Below, piece by piece: positions 35,078 to 43,504 of a stretch of 64,000 nt of DNA. The DNA lies in the NCBI GenBank assembly GCA_036560485.1, contig DATBRC010000048.1, positions 19,972-83,971 of the forward strand, written 5' to 3'. The position numbers were made by a program, and so were the translations under genes. Below the pieces are notes generated by a model. That model saw only the letters and a program-made list of their open reading frames with translations, was not told the origin of the DNA and ran no database searches. The stretch comes from DATBRC01 sp036560485 (GTDB lineage Bacteria; Pseudomonadota; Gammaproteobacteria; Burkholderiales; Burkholderiaceae_D). Each line of letters starts with the position of its first letter. Position 1 is the first letter of the stretch.

Positions 35078-35806
35078 TCACCACAAGTGTATCGGTTCCC
35101 ACACTTCAATTTGCGATTGCTTGATCGCTTCATTTAACTTTTTAATAAATGCTTCCCTTGAAATTGGTATGGCGCCTAGTGATGCCAGATGCGCGGTTTC
35201 TTGTTGGCAGTCTATCATTTCCACTCCATTCTCTCGCAGGAAATGCACGAGGTAACACAAGGCAGTTTTGGAGGCATCCGTCACACGCGCAAACATTGAT
35301 TCGCCATAGAACATGCGACCAATACTGACGCCGTACGCGCCACCGACCAATTCTCCATCCAGCCATATCTCCGACGAGTGTGCAAAGCCGAGCCTGTGTA
35401 ATGCGCTATAGCCTGCAATGATGTCTTCCGTAATCCACGTTCCAGGGCCATTTTTGCGTGGTTCTGCGCACGCACGCATGACTTGTTCAAACGCGGTATC
35501 GAAACGGATTTGCCAACGACTGTCAGTAACACTGCTCTTGTGGATTTTTTTGAGTGTTTTCTTCAGGCTTTCAGAAATCACAAAACGCTCTGTAAATAAC
35601 ACCATGCGTGGATCAGTACTCCACCACAAGATCGGTTGACCTTCCGAAAACCAGGGGAAAATGCCATGTCGGTATGCATCCAGCAATCGCCCAGGTGACA
35701 AATCACCTCCTACCGCCAGTAATCCTGGCGCACCTTCACGCTCTGTAAAAGCGGTGGAAACATGCGGAAATGGCGTATCCGCCTCCAGCCAAGGAATTAG
35801 CGCCAT
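35078..35806 (-). CDS. aat: Leucyl/phenylalanyl-tRNA--protein transferase
   Basis: It adds Leu or Phe to proteins with N-terminal Lys or Arg, creating N-degrons for ClpS/ClpAP. The core motifs are PGLLAVGGDLSPGRLLDAYRHGIFPWFSEG, split in two conserved blocks, then ILWWSTDPRMVL, GTWITEDI and FYGESMFARVTDASK. The start is set at ATG 35806 (242 residues). A GTG at 35833 would add nine residues, but that codon falls inside an NtrC-like site of the divergent amt gene. It pairs with bpt 123 bases downstream. Confidence 0.95.
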   Translation of the reverse strand: MALIPWLEADTPFPHVSTAFTEREGAPGLLAVGGDLSPGRLLDAYRHGIFPWFSEGQPILWWSTDPRMVLFTERFVISESLKKTLKKIHKSSVTDSRWQIRFDTAFEQVMRACAEPRKNGPGTWITEDIIAGYSALHRLGFAHSSEIWLDGELVGGAYGVSIGRMFYGESMFARVTDASKTALCYLVHFLRENGVEMIDCQQETAHLASLGAIPISREAFIKKLNEAIKQSQIEVWEPIHLW

Positions 35807-35815
35807 TTGCTTATT

Positions 35816-35845
35816 TGCACCATAAAATTGCACAAAAGCAGTGCA
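35816..35845 (+). promoter_or_regulatory. Candidate NtrC-binding sites upstream of amt
   Basis: 35829-35845 is a perfect TGCAC-N7-GTGCA dyad, the NtrC enhancer consensus. An overlapping imperfect copy, TGCAC-N7-TTGCA, spans 35816-35832. They lie roughly 100 bases upstream of the inferred amt transcription start. Confidence 0.6.
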
Positions 35846-35915
35846 TTCAATTGAACTCTTAAAAACCTCAAAAATAAATCCTTTTAAAATCAGTCTATTA
35901 AAAATTGCACCAAAA

Positions 35916-35931
35916 TGGAATGATTTTTGCT
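35916..35931 (+). promoter_or_regulatory. Sigma-54 promoter of amt
   Basis: TGGAATGATTTTTGCT matches the sigma-54 consensus TGGCAC-N5-TTGCW, with the essential GG and GC ten bases apart. The predicted start of transcription near 35942 leaves a leader of about 42 bases before the amt ATG. Confidence 0.65.
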
Positions 35932-35983
35932 TTATTGGGGCATCATATTTTAATTATGCACACTTATAGGGAGATTTATTGGC

Positions 35984-37186
35984 ATGGATGCACACAAAAA
36001 CGGCGCGGACGCATTATTTATATTGCTTGGCGCCATCATGATTTTAGCCATGCATGCCGGGTTCGCTTTCCTGGAACTTGGCACCGTCCGCAAAAAAAAC
36101 CAAGTCAATGCTCTAGTCAAAATCTTAGTCGATTTTGCCGTTTCTACCATTGCCTATTTTTTTGTGGGTTATGGAATTGCGTACGGCATTGATTTTTTTG
36201 CGAGTGCGGATGTGTTGGCTCAGAAGAATGGTTTTGAGCTGGTCAAGTTCTTCTTTCTGCTGACATTTGCTGCAGCAATTCCGGCGATCATCTCGGGAGG
36301 TATCGCTGAGCGTGCAAAATTTTATCCACAATTAATTGCCACAGCGCTTCTGGTTGGCTTGATTTATCCATTCTTCGAAGGTATCGCATGGAATCATCGA
36401 TTTGGTATTCAAGACTGGCTTAAAGCGGCCTTTTCGCAAGAGTTCCATGACTTCGCAGGATCAGTCGTTGTACATGCTGTTGGTGGATGGGTTGCATTGC
36501 CTGCAGTATTGTTGTTAGGCGCGCGGCGTGGCCGCTATAGCAAAGACGGTGCTGTTTCTGCGCATCCGCCATCAAGCATTCCATTTCTTGCATTGGGCGC
36601 ATGGGTACTGACGGTTGGCTGGTTTGGCTTTAATGTGATGAGTGCGCAAACACTGGATAACATGAATGGCTTGGTCGCGATAAATTCATTGATGGCGATG
36701 GTGGGTGGCACATTGGTGGCGTTATTTCTGGGTAAAAACGACCCTGGTTTTGTCTATAACGGACCGCTGGCAGGCCTCGTTGCAGTGTGCGCGGGATCCG
36801 ACTTGATGCATCCATTAGGCGCGTTGATCACGGGTTGTATCGCCGGCGGGATTTTCGTGACGATGTTTACATGGACGCAGAACAAATGGAAGATCGATGA
36901 CGTGCTAGGCGTATGGCCATTGCATGGTTTATGCGGTGTATGGGGTGGTTTGGCTGCAGGGATCTTCGGTTTGAAAGCGCTGGGCGGTATGGGCGGCGTA
37001 TCCTTCATGTCTCAATTGATTGGGACTGCACTCGGTGTATCGATCGCATTGATTGGTGGTGCGATCATTTATGGTGTGTTGAAGAAAACGCTTGGTATTC
37101 GGCTTGATCCTGAACAAGAGTTCGAAGGTGCGGACCTGTCGATTCATAACATCACTGCAACAGCAGAGCGCGAAACAAGCTGGTAA
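35984..37186 (+). CDS. amt: Ammonium transporter, Amt family
   Basis: An inner-membrane ammonium channel/transporter of 400 residues, trimeric in the family, with eleven hydrophobic segments. Key features are GFAFLELGTVRKKNQVNALV in TM1-2, the pore histidines in VVHAVGGWVAL and PLHGLCGVWGG, and the periplasmic recruitment region near FEGIAWNHRFG. It lacks the N-terminal signal sequence seen in some AmtB proteins. No glnK gene is adjacent, which is unusual since amtB and glnK are usually paired. The upstream sigma-54 promoter and NtrC-like sites predict induction under nitrogen limitation. Confidence 0.95.
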   Translation: MDAHKNGADALFILLGAIMILAMHAGFAFLELGTVRKKNQVNALVKILVDFAVSTIAYFFVGYGIAYGIDFFASADVLAQKNGFELVKFFFLLTFAAAIPAIISGGIAERAKFYPQLIATALLVGLIYPFFEGIAWNHRFGIQDWLKAAFSQEFHDFAGSVVVHAVGGWVALPAVLLLGARRGRYSKDGAVSAHPPSSIPFLALGAWVLTVGWFGFNVMSAQTLDNMNGLVAINSLMAMVGGTLVALFLGKNDPGFVYNGPLAGLVAVCAGSDLMHPLGALITGCIAGGIFVTMFTWTQNKWKIDDVLGVWPLHGLCGVWGGLAAGIFGLKALGGMGGVSFMSQLIGTALGVSIALIGGAIIYGVLKKTLGIRLDPEQEFEGADLSIHNITATAERETSW

Positions 37187-37203
37187 AACTCTAGCGGAAT
37201 GCC

Positions 37204-37238
37204 CACATACCGGGCAGCGTTATTTTGTCCGGTATGTG
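37204..37238. terminator. Hairpin between convergent amt and Nudix genes
   Basis: A perfect 10-bp stem (CACATACCGG / CCGGTATGTG) with a 15-base loop begins 17 bases after the amt stop. No T-run follows on either strand, so it is a weak terminator candidate or a 3'-end stabilising structure. Confidence 0.4.
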
Positions 37239-37264
37239 TGACGATTTGGAAATGAAAGGCTTGG

Positions 37265-37831
37265 CTAAGAGCACATCGGTTTTACGATGTCATGCGTATG
37301 GAAGCCATACGTCCCACCCGTTTTGATTTTTGCCAAATCCGAAAAGAAGAATTTCAACGTATGTGCGACAGTGGGGAAGGCAATATCATTCCAGGGGATG
37401 TCAGCTTCGGAAAAAAGTTTTACTTCAAGGCTCTCGACCCCTGCCTTGAAGTTGAGATCGAGTAACGTTGCACGATAAAACATATGTACTTGATGCACAT
37501 GCGGCACGTTCAACAAGGAAAACAAATTGTGCAATTGAATGTTTGCACCTGCTTCTTCTTCTGTTTCGCGCACAGCTGCATCAGTCGTGGTCTCATTATT
37601 TTCCATGAAGCCGGCCGGCAATGTCCAATAACCATGCCTCGGTTCTATCGCACGCTTGCATAGAAGCACACTGACATTTCCATCTTGCTCCCACACAGGT
37701 ATCGATCCAATCACCATTTTCGGATTTTGATAATGAATTGCACCGCATTGCTCGCACACATAGCGTGGCCGATTGTCATCGGGCGGGATGATCAGTGAGA
37801 CTGCATGTGCGCATTCGGAGCAATATTTCAT
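37265..37831 (-). CDS. Nudix hydrolase with N-terminal zinc ribbon
   Basis: A 188-residue hydrolase of nucleoside diphosphate derivatives. The N-terminal zinc ribbon uses CSEC and CEQCG (about residues 4-29). The Nudix box follows near residue 72: GFMENNETTTDAAVRETEEEAGAN, here split across GX5EX7REXXEEXG, with all acidic metal ligands present. The zinc ribbon plus Nudix arrangement resembles NudC-like and related ADP-ribose or NADH pyrophosphatases, but the NADH-specific C-terminal motif is not evident, so the substrate stays open. It is convergent with amt and upstream of the tRNA gene in the opposite direction. Confidence 0.9.
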   Translation of the reverse strand: MKYCSECAHAVSLIIPPDDNRPRYVCEQCGAIHYQNPKMVIGSIPVWEQDGNVSVLLCKRAIEPRHGYWTLPAGFMENNETTTDAAVRETEEEAGANIQLHNLFSLLNVPHVHQVHMFYRATLLDLNFKAGVESLEVKLFSEADIPWNDIAFPTVAHTLKFFFSDLAKIKTGGTYGFHTHDIVKPMCS

Positions 37832-37950
37832 TGGGAAGCAGTGTGGCGAATAGGATTAAAAATTTACTTGAATGCATCGTACAATGCGCACTCATGATGA
37901 AAGCTAGTGTATCACTGCACAATGCAGAACGATTCATGGGTCGATTATCT

Positions 37951-37979
37951 TTGCATTGTTATCCAATCTATTGTATAGT
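37951..37979 (+). promoter_or_regulatory. Sigma-70 promoter of tRNA-fMet
   Basis: -35 box TTGCAT (37951-37956) and -10 box TATAGT (37974-37979), spaced 17 bases. The tRNA begins 14 bases after the -10 box. Confidence 0.75.
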
Positions 37980-37992
37980 CTCTCTCTTCAGA

Positions 37993-38069
37993 CGCGGGGT
38001 GGAGCAGTCTGGCAGCTCGTCGGGCTCATAACCCGAAGGTCACAGGTTCAAATCCTGTCCCCGCAACCA
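37993..38069 (+). tRNA. Initiator tRNA-fMet (CAT anticodon)
   Basis: A 77-base cloverleaf with encoded CCA. The acceptor stem CGCGGGG pairs with CCCCGC and leaves the first C opposite A, the C1-A72 mismatch that marks initiator tRNA. The anticodon stem carries three consecutive G-C pairs (GGG / CCC) around CTCATAA, the second initiator hallmark. The T-loop reads GGTTCAAATCC. The gene stands alone with its own promoter and terminator. Confidence 0.98.
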
Positions 38070-38081
38070 CAGATATTTGCA

Positions 38082-38108
38082 AAAAGCGCCGGCTAGTCCG
38101 GCGCTTTT
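38082..38108 (+). terminator. Terminator after tRNA-fMet
   Basis: An 11-bp stem (AAAAGCGCCGG / CCGGCGCTTTT) with a 5-base loop starts 13 bases after the tRNA. The flanking A-run and T-run also let it work for the minus-strand GGDEF gene that ends at 38225. Confidence 0.85.
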
Positions 38109-38224
38109 CATTTCAGCAGAATATTGTTAGATTAAAATAAACCAGAATCTCCCTGCAAGCGGAGTTTTGTTTTTAGGGTGTTGGTATGGATATAGTGTTT
38201 CGCATACGCCTATTGAACCTAAGA

Positions 38225-39871
38225 TTACGAGCGTAATTTGGTGTACACCTTTCCACGGCCATTCGCCTTCGCTTGGTAGCATGCATGATCAGCAGCATGA
38301 TTGAGATTATCCAGCGTATCGGTTGCTAGCATTGGAATCAAGCCAATGCTAATCCCAACCGAAATTTTTTCCTGCTCTGATACGAATTGATGCGCAGCTA
38401 CTGCTTCGCAAATATCTTCTGCGATTTTTTCGGCTCTCTCAACGTTGCATCCATAAAAAAGAATTGCAAACTCATCTCCACCTAACCGACCAAAAGAATC
38501 GGAATCACGAATGTATTGCTGGGCAATTAATACGACGTGCTGTAACGCATTGTCACCCGCTTTATGTCCATAAGCATCATTGACGGACTTGAAATGATCA
38601 AGGTCGATATAACACAGGCTGTGATCGATATTGCTGCTTTGTTTTCGCTCCAGTGCCTCGCGCAAGCGCGATTCAAACCCGCGGCGATTTAATAATCCGG
38701 TTAGTGGATCATGTAGTGCCTGATATGAGAGATCTCGTGTTAATAGGCGCAATGAGGTGACATCATGCAGTGTGATGACATAGCCATCAATAAGATCATC
38801 GGCAATATAGAGCGGCGAAATAGTGACTTCCACCGAAATTGTCTGTCCGTGTAAATTGCACAAGACCAGATCGCCTGGTATCTGCATCGTCTCGTGCACT
38901 TGTCTGCATAAAAAATCCAGATTCATCTGATTATCATGAGCAGCTTCATTTTTAAGATGCATGGTTTCATTTAATGTTTTCCCCACCATGTCCTGCAGGG
39001 AGCGTCCAGTCAGTTGTTCTGCCGCAGGGTTGATATACGTGATCAATCTGTTGGCGTCGACTGTAAATATGCCGTCACCAATAGAATGCAGCGTGGCGGA
39101 TAAAACTGCAGATTTTTCACGATGTTCATGTGCAAGCGTTTGATGCTCATGCAGTACAACCATGGTGTTGCGCCAGACGCTTGTGGCATTCAATGAGGAT
39201 GTCACCATACCGATGCCGATAAATAAAATAGCAGTCGATATCCCGGTTGCAAGTAACATCGAATCGGAAGCCATATGTCCGAACATGATGGCCAAACCAA
39301 TGAACAAGGGACCGGCGGCGCCCAAATAGGCTTGAACATAAAATCCTAAACCGGCGAACGAGCCAAAGGCAATGGCCGCCAAAATAAAGGCAATGAAAGA
39401 AATTGCTTTGGCATCGTGAATGGGCCATGTAATCCATACCAAGGCAGTCCATGACAGCGCAATGGATACGGTGCTGAATAGAACGAGACGCAACCAATGA
39501 TCGATTGATACGCCAGTTGGTTTTTGTTTCGTAAAAATGTTTGCTGCAAGATGGCGACTAACACTGATTCCGTTTGTTACCGCAAACCATATCAGCAAGA
39601 CAGCATGAGATACGGATGACCATAAAGCAAATACGCTCAATGTTGATAGAATGAACGTGCTGATTGCAGCGTATCGCAACACTGCAAATTGGCCGTAAGC
39701 CTGTTCGTGAATAATCTGGCTTTTTATTGCGGCAGAAGCGTCGTCATAACGTGTCGACAGTCTCAAGTCTGCTAGCGCAATAATGCCGTCATTTTCATCC
39801 GCAGGGAATGATGGTGTTTGTTGGCCACTATTTTTGTGTTTGAATTGCAATGGCGGCTCCCCGTTCCACAT
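38225..39871 (-). CDS. Membrane-anchored PAS-GGDEF diguanylate cyclase
   Basis: A 548-residue predicted c-di-GMP synthase. An acidic cytoplasmic leader precedes about six transmembrane segments (about residues 60-225). A coiled linker (TLAHEHREKSAVL), a PAS domain (about 250-370, starting LHSIGDGIFTVDANR) and a GGDEF domain (about 380-545) follow. The active site GRLGGDEFAILF is intact, and DLDHFKSVNDAYGHKAGD carries substrate contacts. There is no EAL domain. The membrane part resembles no named sensory domain I can identify. It is a single gene with a hairpin in its upstream leader (39902-39921). Confidence 0.92.
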   Translation of the reverse strand: MWNGEPPLQFKHKNSGQQTPSFPADENDGIIALADLRLSTRYDDASAAIKSQIIHEQAYGQFAVLRYAAISTFILSTLSVFALWSSVSHAVLLIWFAVTNGISVSRHLAANIFTKQKPTGVSIDHWLRLVLFSTVSIALSWTALVWITWPIHDAKAISFIAFILAAIAFGSFAGLGFYVQAYLGAAGPLFIGLAIMFGHMASDSMLLATGISTAILFIGIGMVTSSLNATSVWRNTMVVLHEHQTLAHEHREKSAVLSATLHSIGDGIFTVDANRLITYINPAAEQLTGRSLQDMVGKTLNETMHLKNEAAHDNQMNLDFLCRQVHETMQIPGDLVLCNLHGQTISVEVTISPLYIADDLIDGYVITLHDVTSLRLLTRDLSYQALHDPLTGLLNRRGFESRLREALERKQSSNIDHSLCYIDLDHFKSVNDAYGHKAGDNALQHVVLIAQQYIRDSDSFGRLGGDEFAILFYGCNVERAEKIAEDICEAVAAHQFVSEQEKISVGISIGLIPMLATDTLDNLNHAADHACYQAKANGRGKVYTKLRS

Positions 39872-40211
39872 TGTGTGCGTAACCTTATCAGTACGGCAAA
39901 TAAAGTACCAGTAGGTACTTTTTTCAGTTTTGAAAATTTTCTAGTTGTGAATAAAGCGGCTGATGATGCAGCAAAAAATACCAAGCATGGAATTCGATTA
40001 AATTCTTTGTTGATGTGCTGCAATTGCTAAGAAATTAACTCTCAACCTATGACATCATGATGACTGTGCGAGCAGATACTTCCATGATTCGGGTTTATTT
40101 ACATTCATAAGGAATGAAGGCACCATCATCCTATTGCCTTACGTAAAAACGCATCGCATTTTACGCTCGTTTGTTTTATTTGCTGAGTAAGTTGCATATG
40201 GAGAATAAAAG
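39872..40211. other. 340-base gap between divergent genes, with one hairpin
   Basis: It holds the leader of the minus-strand GGDEF gene and the promoter region of the small plus-strand protein at 40212. The one structure seen is a hairpin, AAAGTACC-AGTA-GGTACTTT (39902-39921), followed on the plus strand by T6. On the minus strand it lies in the GGDEF leader about 31 bases before the start codon. A 70-codon plus-strand ORF overlapping it looks like chance. Confidence 0.5.
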
Positions 40212-40493
40212 ATGTATCTAGATCATCCCAAAATCACTGCTACGAAAAGTGATACCGAGCCAGATCGTATTGAAAGAATCAATCGTGTTTACGGCTATGC
40301 AGTTGGTTTGGCTGATTATTTGGGAAATACCGGTTTTATCGAAAAAATTTCCCGGATTCATGACCATAAGGGCAACTTGATCGTTGTGTGGTGGGTAGAA
40401 CCGACCGATGAAGAAAAGAATTGTTTTTTAAGAGCATGGCAAAGCAAGGTGGGTGATGAATCTACTCATGTTGAGCATCAGATTGAAAACTAA
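40212..40493 (+). CDS. Small hypothetical protein
   Basis: A 93-residue cytoplasmic protein that I do not recognise. It has no signal peptide or membrane segment. The chain starts MYLDHPKITATK, has a probable helix (RIERINRVYGYAVGLADYLG) and a beta-like stretch with two tryptophans (LIVVWWVEPTDEE), and ends with a charged tail. The length and the ordered middle region suggest a real gene, and an A-rich stretch with weak Shine-Dalgarno character precedes it. It is isolated, with gaps of several hundred bases on both sides. A terminator lies at 40656-40687. Confidence 0.6.
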   Translation: MYLDHPKITATKSDTEPDRIERINRVYGYAVGLADYLGNTGFIEKISRIHDHKGNLIVVWWVEPTDEEKNCFLRAWQSKVGDESTHVEHQIEN

Positions 40494-40655
40494 GTCCTTA
40501 GATACGTTCAATCAAAATTCAAAATGCGCTTCAAAGCTGGGTGAGATTAATGAAAAATTAAAAAAGCTTTTCGTTTGAGAAAACGCAAAAACTGTTTTTT
40601 ACTTTTCATTTAATCTGGTGTTGTTGTATATACACTCCCCCCTGGAGTTGTTTTT

Positions 40656-40687
40656 GCCCGCATTGCTCACGCTTTGCGGGCTTTTTT
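40656..40687 (+). terminator. Rho-independent terminator
   Basis: Stem GCCCGCA / TGCGGGC with a 12-base loop followed by TTTTTT. It lies about 160 bases after the stop at 40493, so it ends either a long 3' region of that gene or a small unannotated RNA. Confidence 0.7.
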
Positions 40688-40749
40688 ATTTCATTTCGCA
40701 TATCCCATTCTTTTCAGCCATCATTCCAAAAATTCAGTTACGAATAACC

Positions 40750-40859
40750 CATTGCTTATCTGCATGGGCCAGATACATTTTGTTGCAAAGCTTACCTCAT
40801 TACAATTAATTATTACTGGCCACATTCACCGGATTGGCGTTTAATGCAGATAAGCAATG
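40750..40859. repeat. 110-base hairpin element with 16-base perfect inverted repeats
   Basis: CATTGCTTATCTGCAT (40750-40765) recurs inverted at 40844-40859 without mismatch. A nested GGCCAG / CTGGCC pair (40767-40772, 40816-40821) extends the fold. The inner sequence CCAGATACATTTTGTT resembles CCAGATGTATTTTGTT in the right part of the element at 16777-16885. A decayed relative or a structured RNA are both possible. Confidence 0.5.
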
Positions 40860-41045
40860 TGATTAATTTTTGTATATGGCATGCTAGGTATAAATCACAT
40901 TGTTGGCCATGCAAATGTCTATATTGCGAAATGAAAGCAGGGAAAGAATTTGTCAATCTGAAACAGATGCTTACAATTTCGTTGTAGAACGTTTCCCTAC
41001 TAGGAACGTTACTGGAATACCATATTAAAAAACGTGAGGTTCAAC

Positions 41046-41552
41046 ATGAAAACGCATACCAAAGTAATTTTTTCTCTTTTTTGTTTCAGTGCAATGACTG
41101 CAAGCCATGCTGCCGAATTTGAAGATTCTGCACGTGTTCTGCGTGTTGTTGAGCAAACCGAACAAGTCAATGTGCCACAACAGGAATGCAGAACTGAAAC
41201 CGTTCAGGTACAGCAGCGTCAAGAGCGTGGTGTAGGCGGTGCAATTATTGGCGGTGTAGCCGGAGGAATTCTTGGTAATCAAGTTGGTGGTGGCCATGGC
41301 CGTACCGCAGCAACGGCAGCCGGTGCGGTGGTGGGAGCTCTGGTAGGTGATCGCATGGAAAATAACAATAACGGTGGCGGCACGGTCAGCGAGCAGCAAG
41401 TACAGCGTTGCCATAATGTTGATCGCTGGGAAACGCGTGTCAATGGTTATGCAGTGACGTACGAATATCGTGGTCATGAATACACAACTGTGTTGCCACG
41501 CGACCCGGGTGATCGTCTCAGATTGCGTGTTTCGCTTACGCCGCGTCCATAA
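41046..41552 (+). CDS. Glycine-zipper 2TM domain outer-envelope protein
   Basis: A 168-residue exported protein. The start at ATG 41046 follows GAGG by six bases. The signal peptide MKTHTKVIFSLFCFSAMTASHA is cut after AHA-like sequence. A short helical region with one Cys leads to the glycine-zipper hairpin (GVGGAIIGGVAGGILGNQVG, then TAATAAGAVVGALVGD, about 60-102), as in the Rickettsia 17-kDa antigen family. A C-terminal beta domain (DRWETRVNGYAVTYEYRG) follows. The family is associated with envelope integrity. No lipobox cysteine is at the cleavage site. It is a single gene with its own terminator. Confidence 0.87.
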   Translation: MKTHTKVIFSLFCFSAMTASHAAEFEDSARVLRVVEQTEQVNVPQQECRTETVQVQQRQERGVGGAIIGGVAGGILGNQVGGGHGRTAATAAGAVVGALVGDRMENNNNGGGTVSEQQVQRCHNVDRWETRVNGYAVTYEYRGHEYTTVLPRDPGDRLRLRVSLTPRP

Positions 41553-41649
41553 TTTATTGAAGAAGGTAACCGATTAGATTGGTTGTCACGCTCCAGGCAA
41601 ATTCGTTGATATTTCTCCTGTCTCCAATTAGCAATAAGAGATGGTTTTG

Positions 41650-41682
41650 ACCCGCTACCGAAAGATGGCGGGTTTTTCTTTT
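41650..41682 (+). terminator. Terminator of the glycine-zipper gene
   Basis: Stem ACCCGC / GCGGGT with a 12-base loop, followed by a T-rich run (TTTTTCTTTT), about 100 bases after the stop codon. Confidence 0.6.
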
Positions 41683-41791
41683 GTCAACGGGAATTCAGTT
41701 ATATCGCATGTTTTTTTCCATTTCGATCAAGCCATTAGACTTCATCGCCAAGAGCCGGTAGACTTTAGTCCTTTTTGCAAGGGCTATGATG

Positions 41792-43459
41792 ATGGCCACC
41801 GATTCTGAGCTTTCCTCGACTGAAGCGACTGACGTTTCAACCCCATCCCGTAATGTGCCAATGGAACTGATTGCGCGTGAAGTCGCGCGTCGACGTACTT
41901 TCGGCATCATTTCCCATCCTGATGCAGGCAAGACCACGTTGACGGAAAAGCTGCTGCTTTTCTCTGGCGCGATTCAGCTTGCCGGTACCGTTAAAGCGCG
42001 CAAGAGCGGACGTCACGCAACTTCAGACTGGATGGAGATCGAAAAGCAGCGCGGCATTTCGGTTGCGAGTTCGGTCATGCAATTTGAATATCGCGATCAT
42101 GTGGTGAACCTGCTCGATACGCCGGGTCACCAGGATTTTTCGGAAGATACTTATCGCGTGTTGACAGCAGTCGATTCTGCCTTGATGGCAATCGACGCCG
42201 CCAAGGGCGTCGAGGAACAGACGATCAAGTTGCTCAACGTCTGCCGCATGCGCAATACACCAATTCTGACCTTCATGAACAAGATGGACCGCGAGACGCG
42301 CGATCCGCTGGAATTGCTGGATGAAGTGGAATCGGTTTTGAAGATTCAATGTGCACCGGTTACATGGCCGATCGGCATGGGCAAAACCTTCCGTGGCGTG
42401 TATCACTTGCTGCGTGACGAGATCATGCTGTTTGCTGCTGGTAATGAAAAGGCTGATCAAACTTTTGAAGTGGTCAAAGGCATTGATAATCCACGCCTGG
42501 CCGAGATGTTTCCGCTTGAAATCGAACAGCTCAAGATGGAAGTCGAGCTGGTACATGGCGCATCGCATCCGTTTGATCTGAATGCATATTTGGCTGGTAC
42601 ACAGACCCCGGTATTTTTCGGATCAGCGATCAACAATTTTGGTGTGCGCGAAATTCTGAATGCGTTGCTGGATTGGGCCCCGCCACCACGTCCGCGTGAT
42701 GCAACAGTGCGGTCGGTAGAGCCTGGTGAAGCACCGTTCTCCGGTTTCGTGTTCAAGATTCAAGCCAACATGGATCCGGCGCATCGCGATCGCATCGCGT
42801 TCTTGCGTGTTTGTTCCGGACGTTTTGAACGCGGCATGAAGATCAAGCATCTGCGGCTCAATCGTGAAATCAAAGTATCCAACGTGGTGACCTTCATGGC
42901 GGCCAGCCGCGAGCAGGTGGAAGAAGCATACGCCGGCGATATTATCGGCTTGCCGAATCATGGCAACATGCAGATTGGCGACAGTTTTTCTGAAGGTGAA
43001 TTATTGCAGTTCACCGGCATTCCTTATTTTGCGCCAGACTTTTTCCGTTCAGTACGCATTCGTAATCCGCTGAAGATAAAACAATTGCACAAAGGTTTAC
43101 AGCAGCTTGGCGAAGAAGGCGCAGTGCAGGTTTTCAAGCCAGTTCACAGCGGCGATCTGGTACTCGGCGCTGTCGGTGTATTGCAGTTTGAAGTGGTCGC
43201 GAGCCGTTTGTTGAACGAGTATGGTGTGGATGCAGTATTTGAAGGAACCAGCATCAGCAGTGCGCGTTGGGTGACATGCGACGACAAAAAGATGCTCGCT
43301 GATTTTGAGAAATCTACCGCTGGCAATAACGTTGCCTATGATGCAGCGGGCAATATGGCATACCTCGCAACATCAGGTGTCAATCTGAAGCATACGCAGG
43401 ATCGCTGGCCTGCAATTACCTTCCATGCGACGCGCGAGCATGCGGTGAAATTGGAATAG
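41792..43459 (+). CDS. prfC: Peptide chain release factor 3
   Basis: A ribosome-associated GTPase that recycles RF1/RF2 after termination. Three ATG codons run in tandem at 41786-41794. The third gives eight bases of spacing from AAGGG and is used here (555 residues). The leader before MELIAREVARRRTFG is longer than in E. coli. G-domain motifs are SHPDAGKTTLTEKLL (G1), DTPGHQDFSEDTYR (G3) and FMNKMDRETRDP (G4), with RF3-specific LLRDEIMLF and PVFFGSAINNFGV. The C-terminal domain III ends HAVKLE. It is a single gene. Confidence 0.97.
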   Translation: MATDSELSSTEATDVSTPSRNVPMELIAREVARRRTFGIISHPDAGKTTLTEKLLLFSGAIQLAGTVKARKSGRHATSDWMEIEKQRGISVASSVMQFEYRDHVVNLLDTPGHQDFSEDTYRVLTAVDSALMAIDAAKGVEEQTIKLLNVCRMRNTPILTFMNKMDRETRDPLELLDEVESVLKIQCAPVTWPIGMGKTFRGVYHLLRDEIMLFAAGNEKADQTFEVVKGIDNPRLAEMFPLEIEQLKMEVELVHGASHPFDLNAYLAGTQTPVFFGSAINNFGVREILNALLDWAPPPRPRDATVRSVEPGEAPFSGFVFKIQANMDPAHRDRIAFLRVCSGRFERGMKIKHLRLNREIKVSNVVTFMAASREQVEEAYAGDIIGLPNHGNMQIGDSFSEGELLQFTGIPYFAPDFFRSVRIRNPLKIKQLHKGLQQLGEEGAVQVFKPVHSGDLVLGAVGVLQFEVVASRLLNEYGVDAVFEGTSISSARWVTCDDKKMLADFEKSTAGNNVAYDAAGNMAYLATSGVNLKHTQDRWPAITFHATREHAVKLE

Positions 43460-43504
43460 CGCGTTGAGTGTATCCGGACTTTTACGCAGGAAATTGACTA
43501 CGCT

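Larger units (their letters stand above)
40494..41045. other. Non-coding stretch with terminator and long inverted repeat
   Basis: A gap of 552 AT-rich bases between the small hypothetical gene and the glycine-zipper gene. It contains the terminator at 40656-40687, the hairpin element at 40750-40859, and presumably the promoter of the downstream gene. A 63-codon ORF at 40618-40809 overlaps the terminator and has no coding character. Confidence 0.5.

Noticed and set aside
39818..40030. 70-codon plus-strand frame upstream of 40212
   Set aside because: It crosses the hairpin at 39902-39921, overlaps the 5' part of the GGDEF gene antisense, and has no ribosome binding site or recognisable motif.
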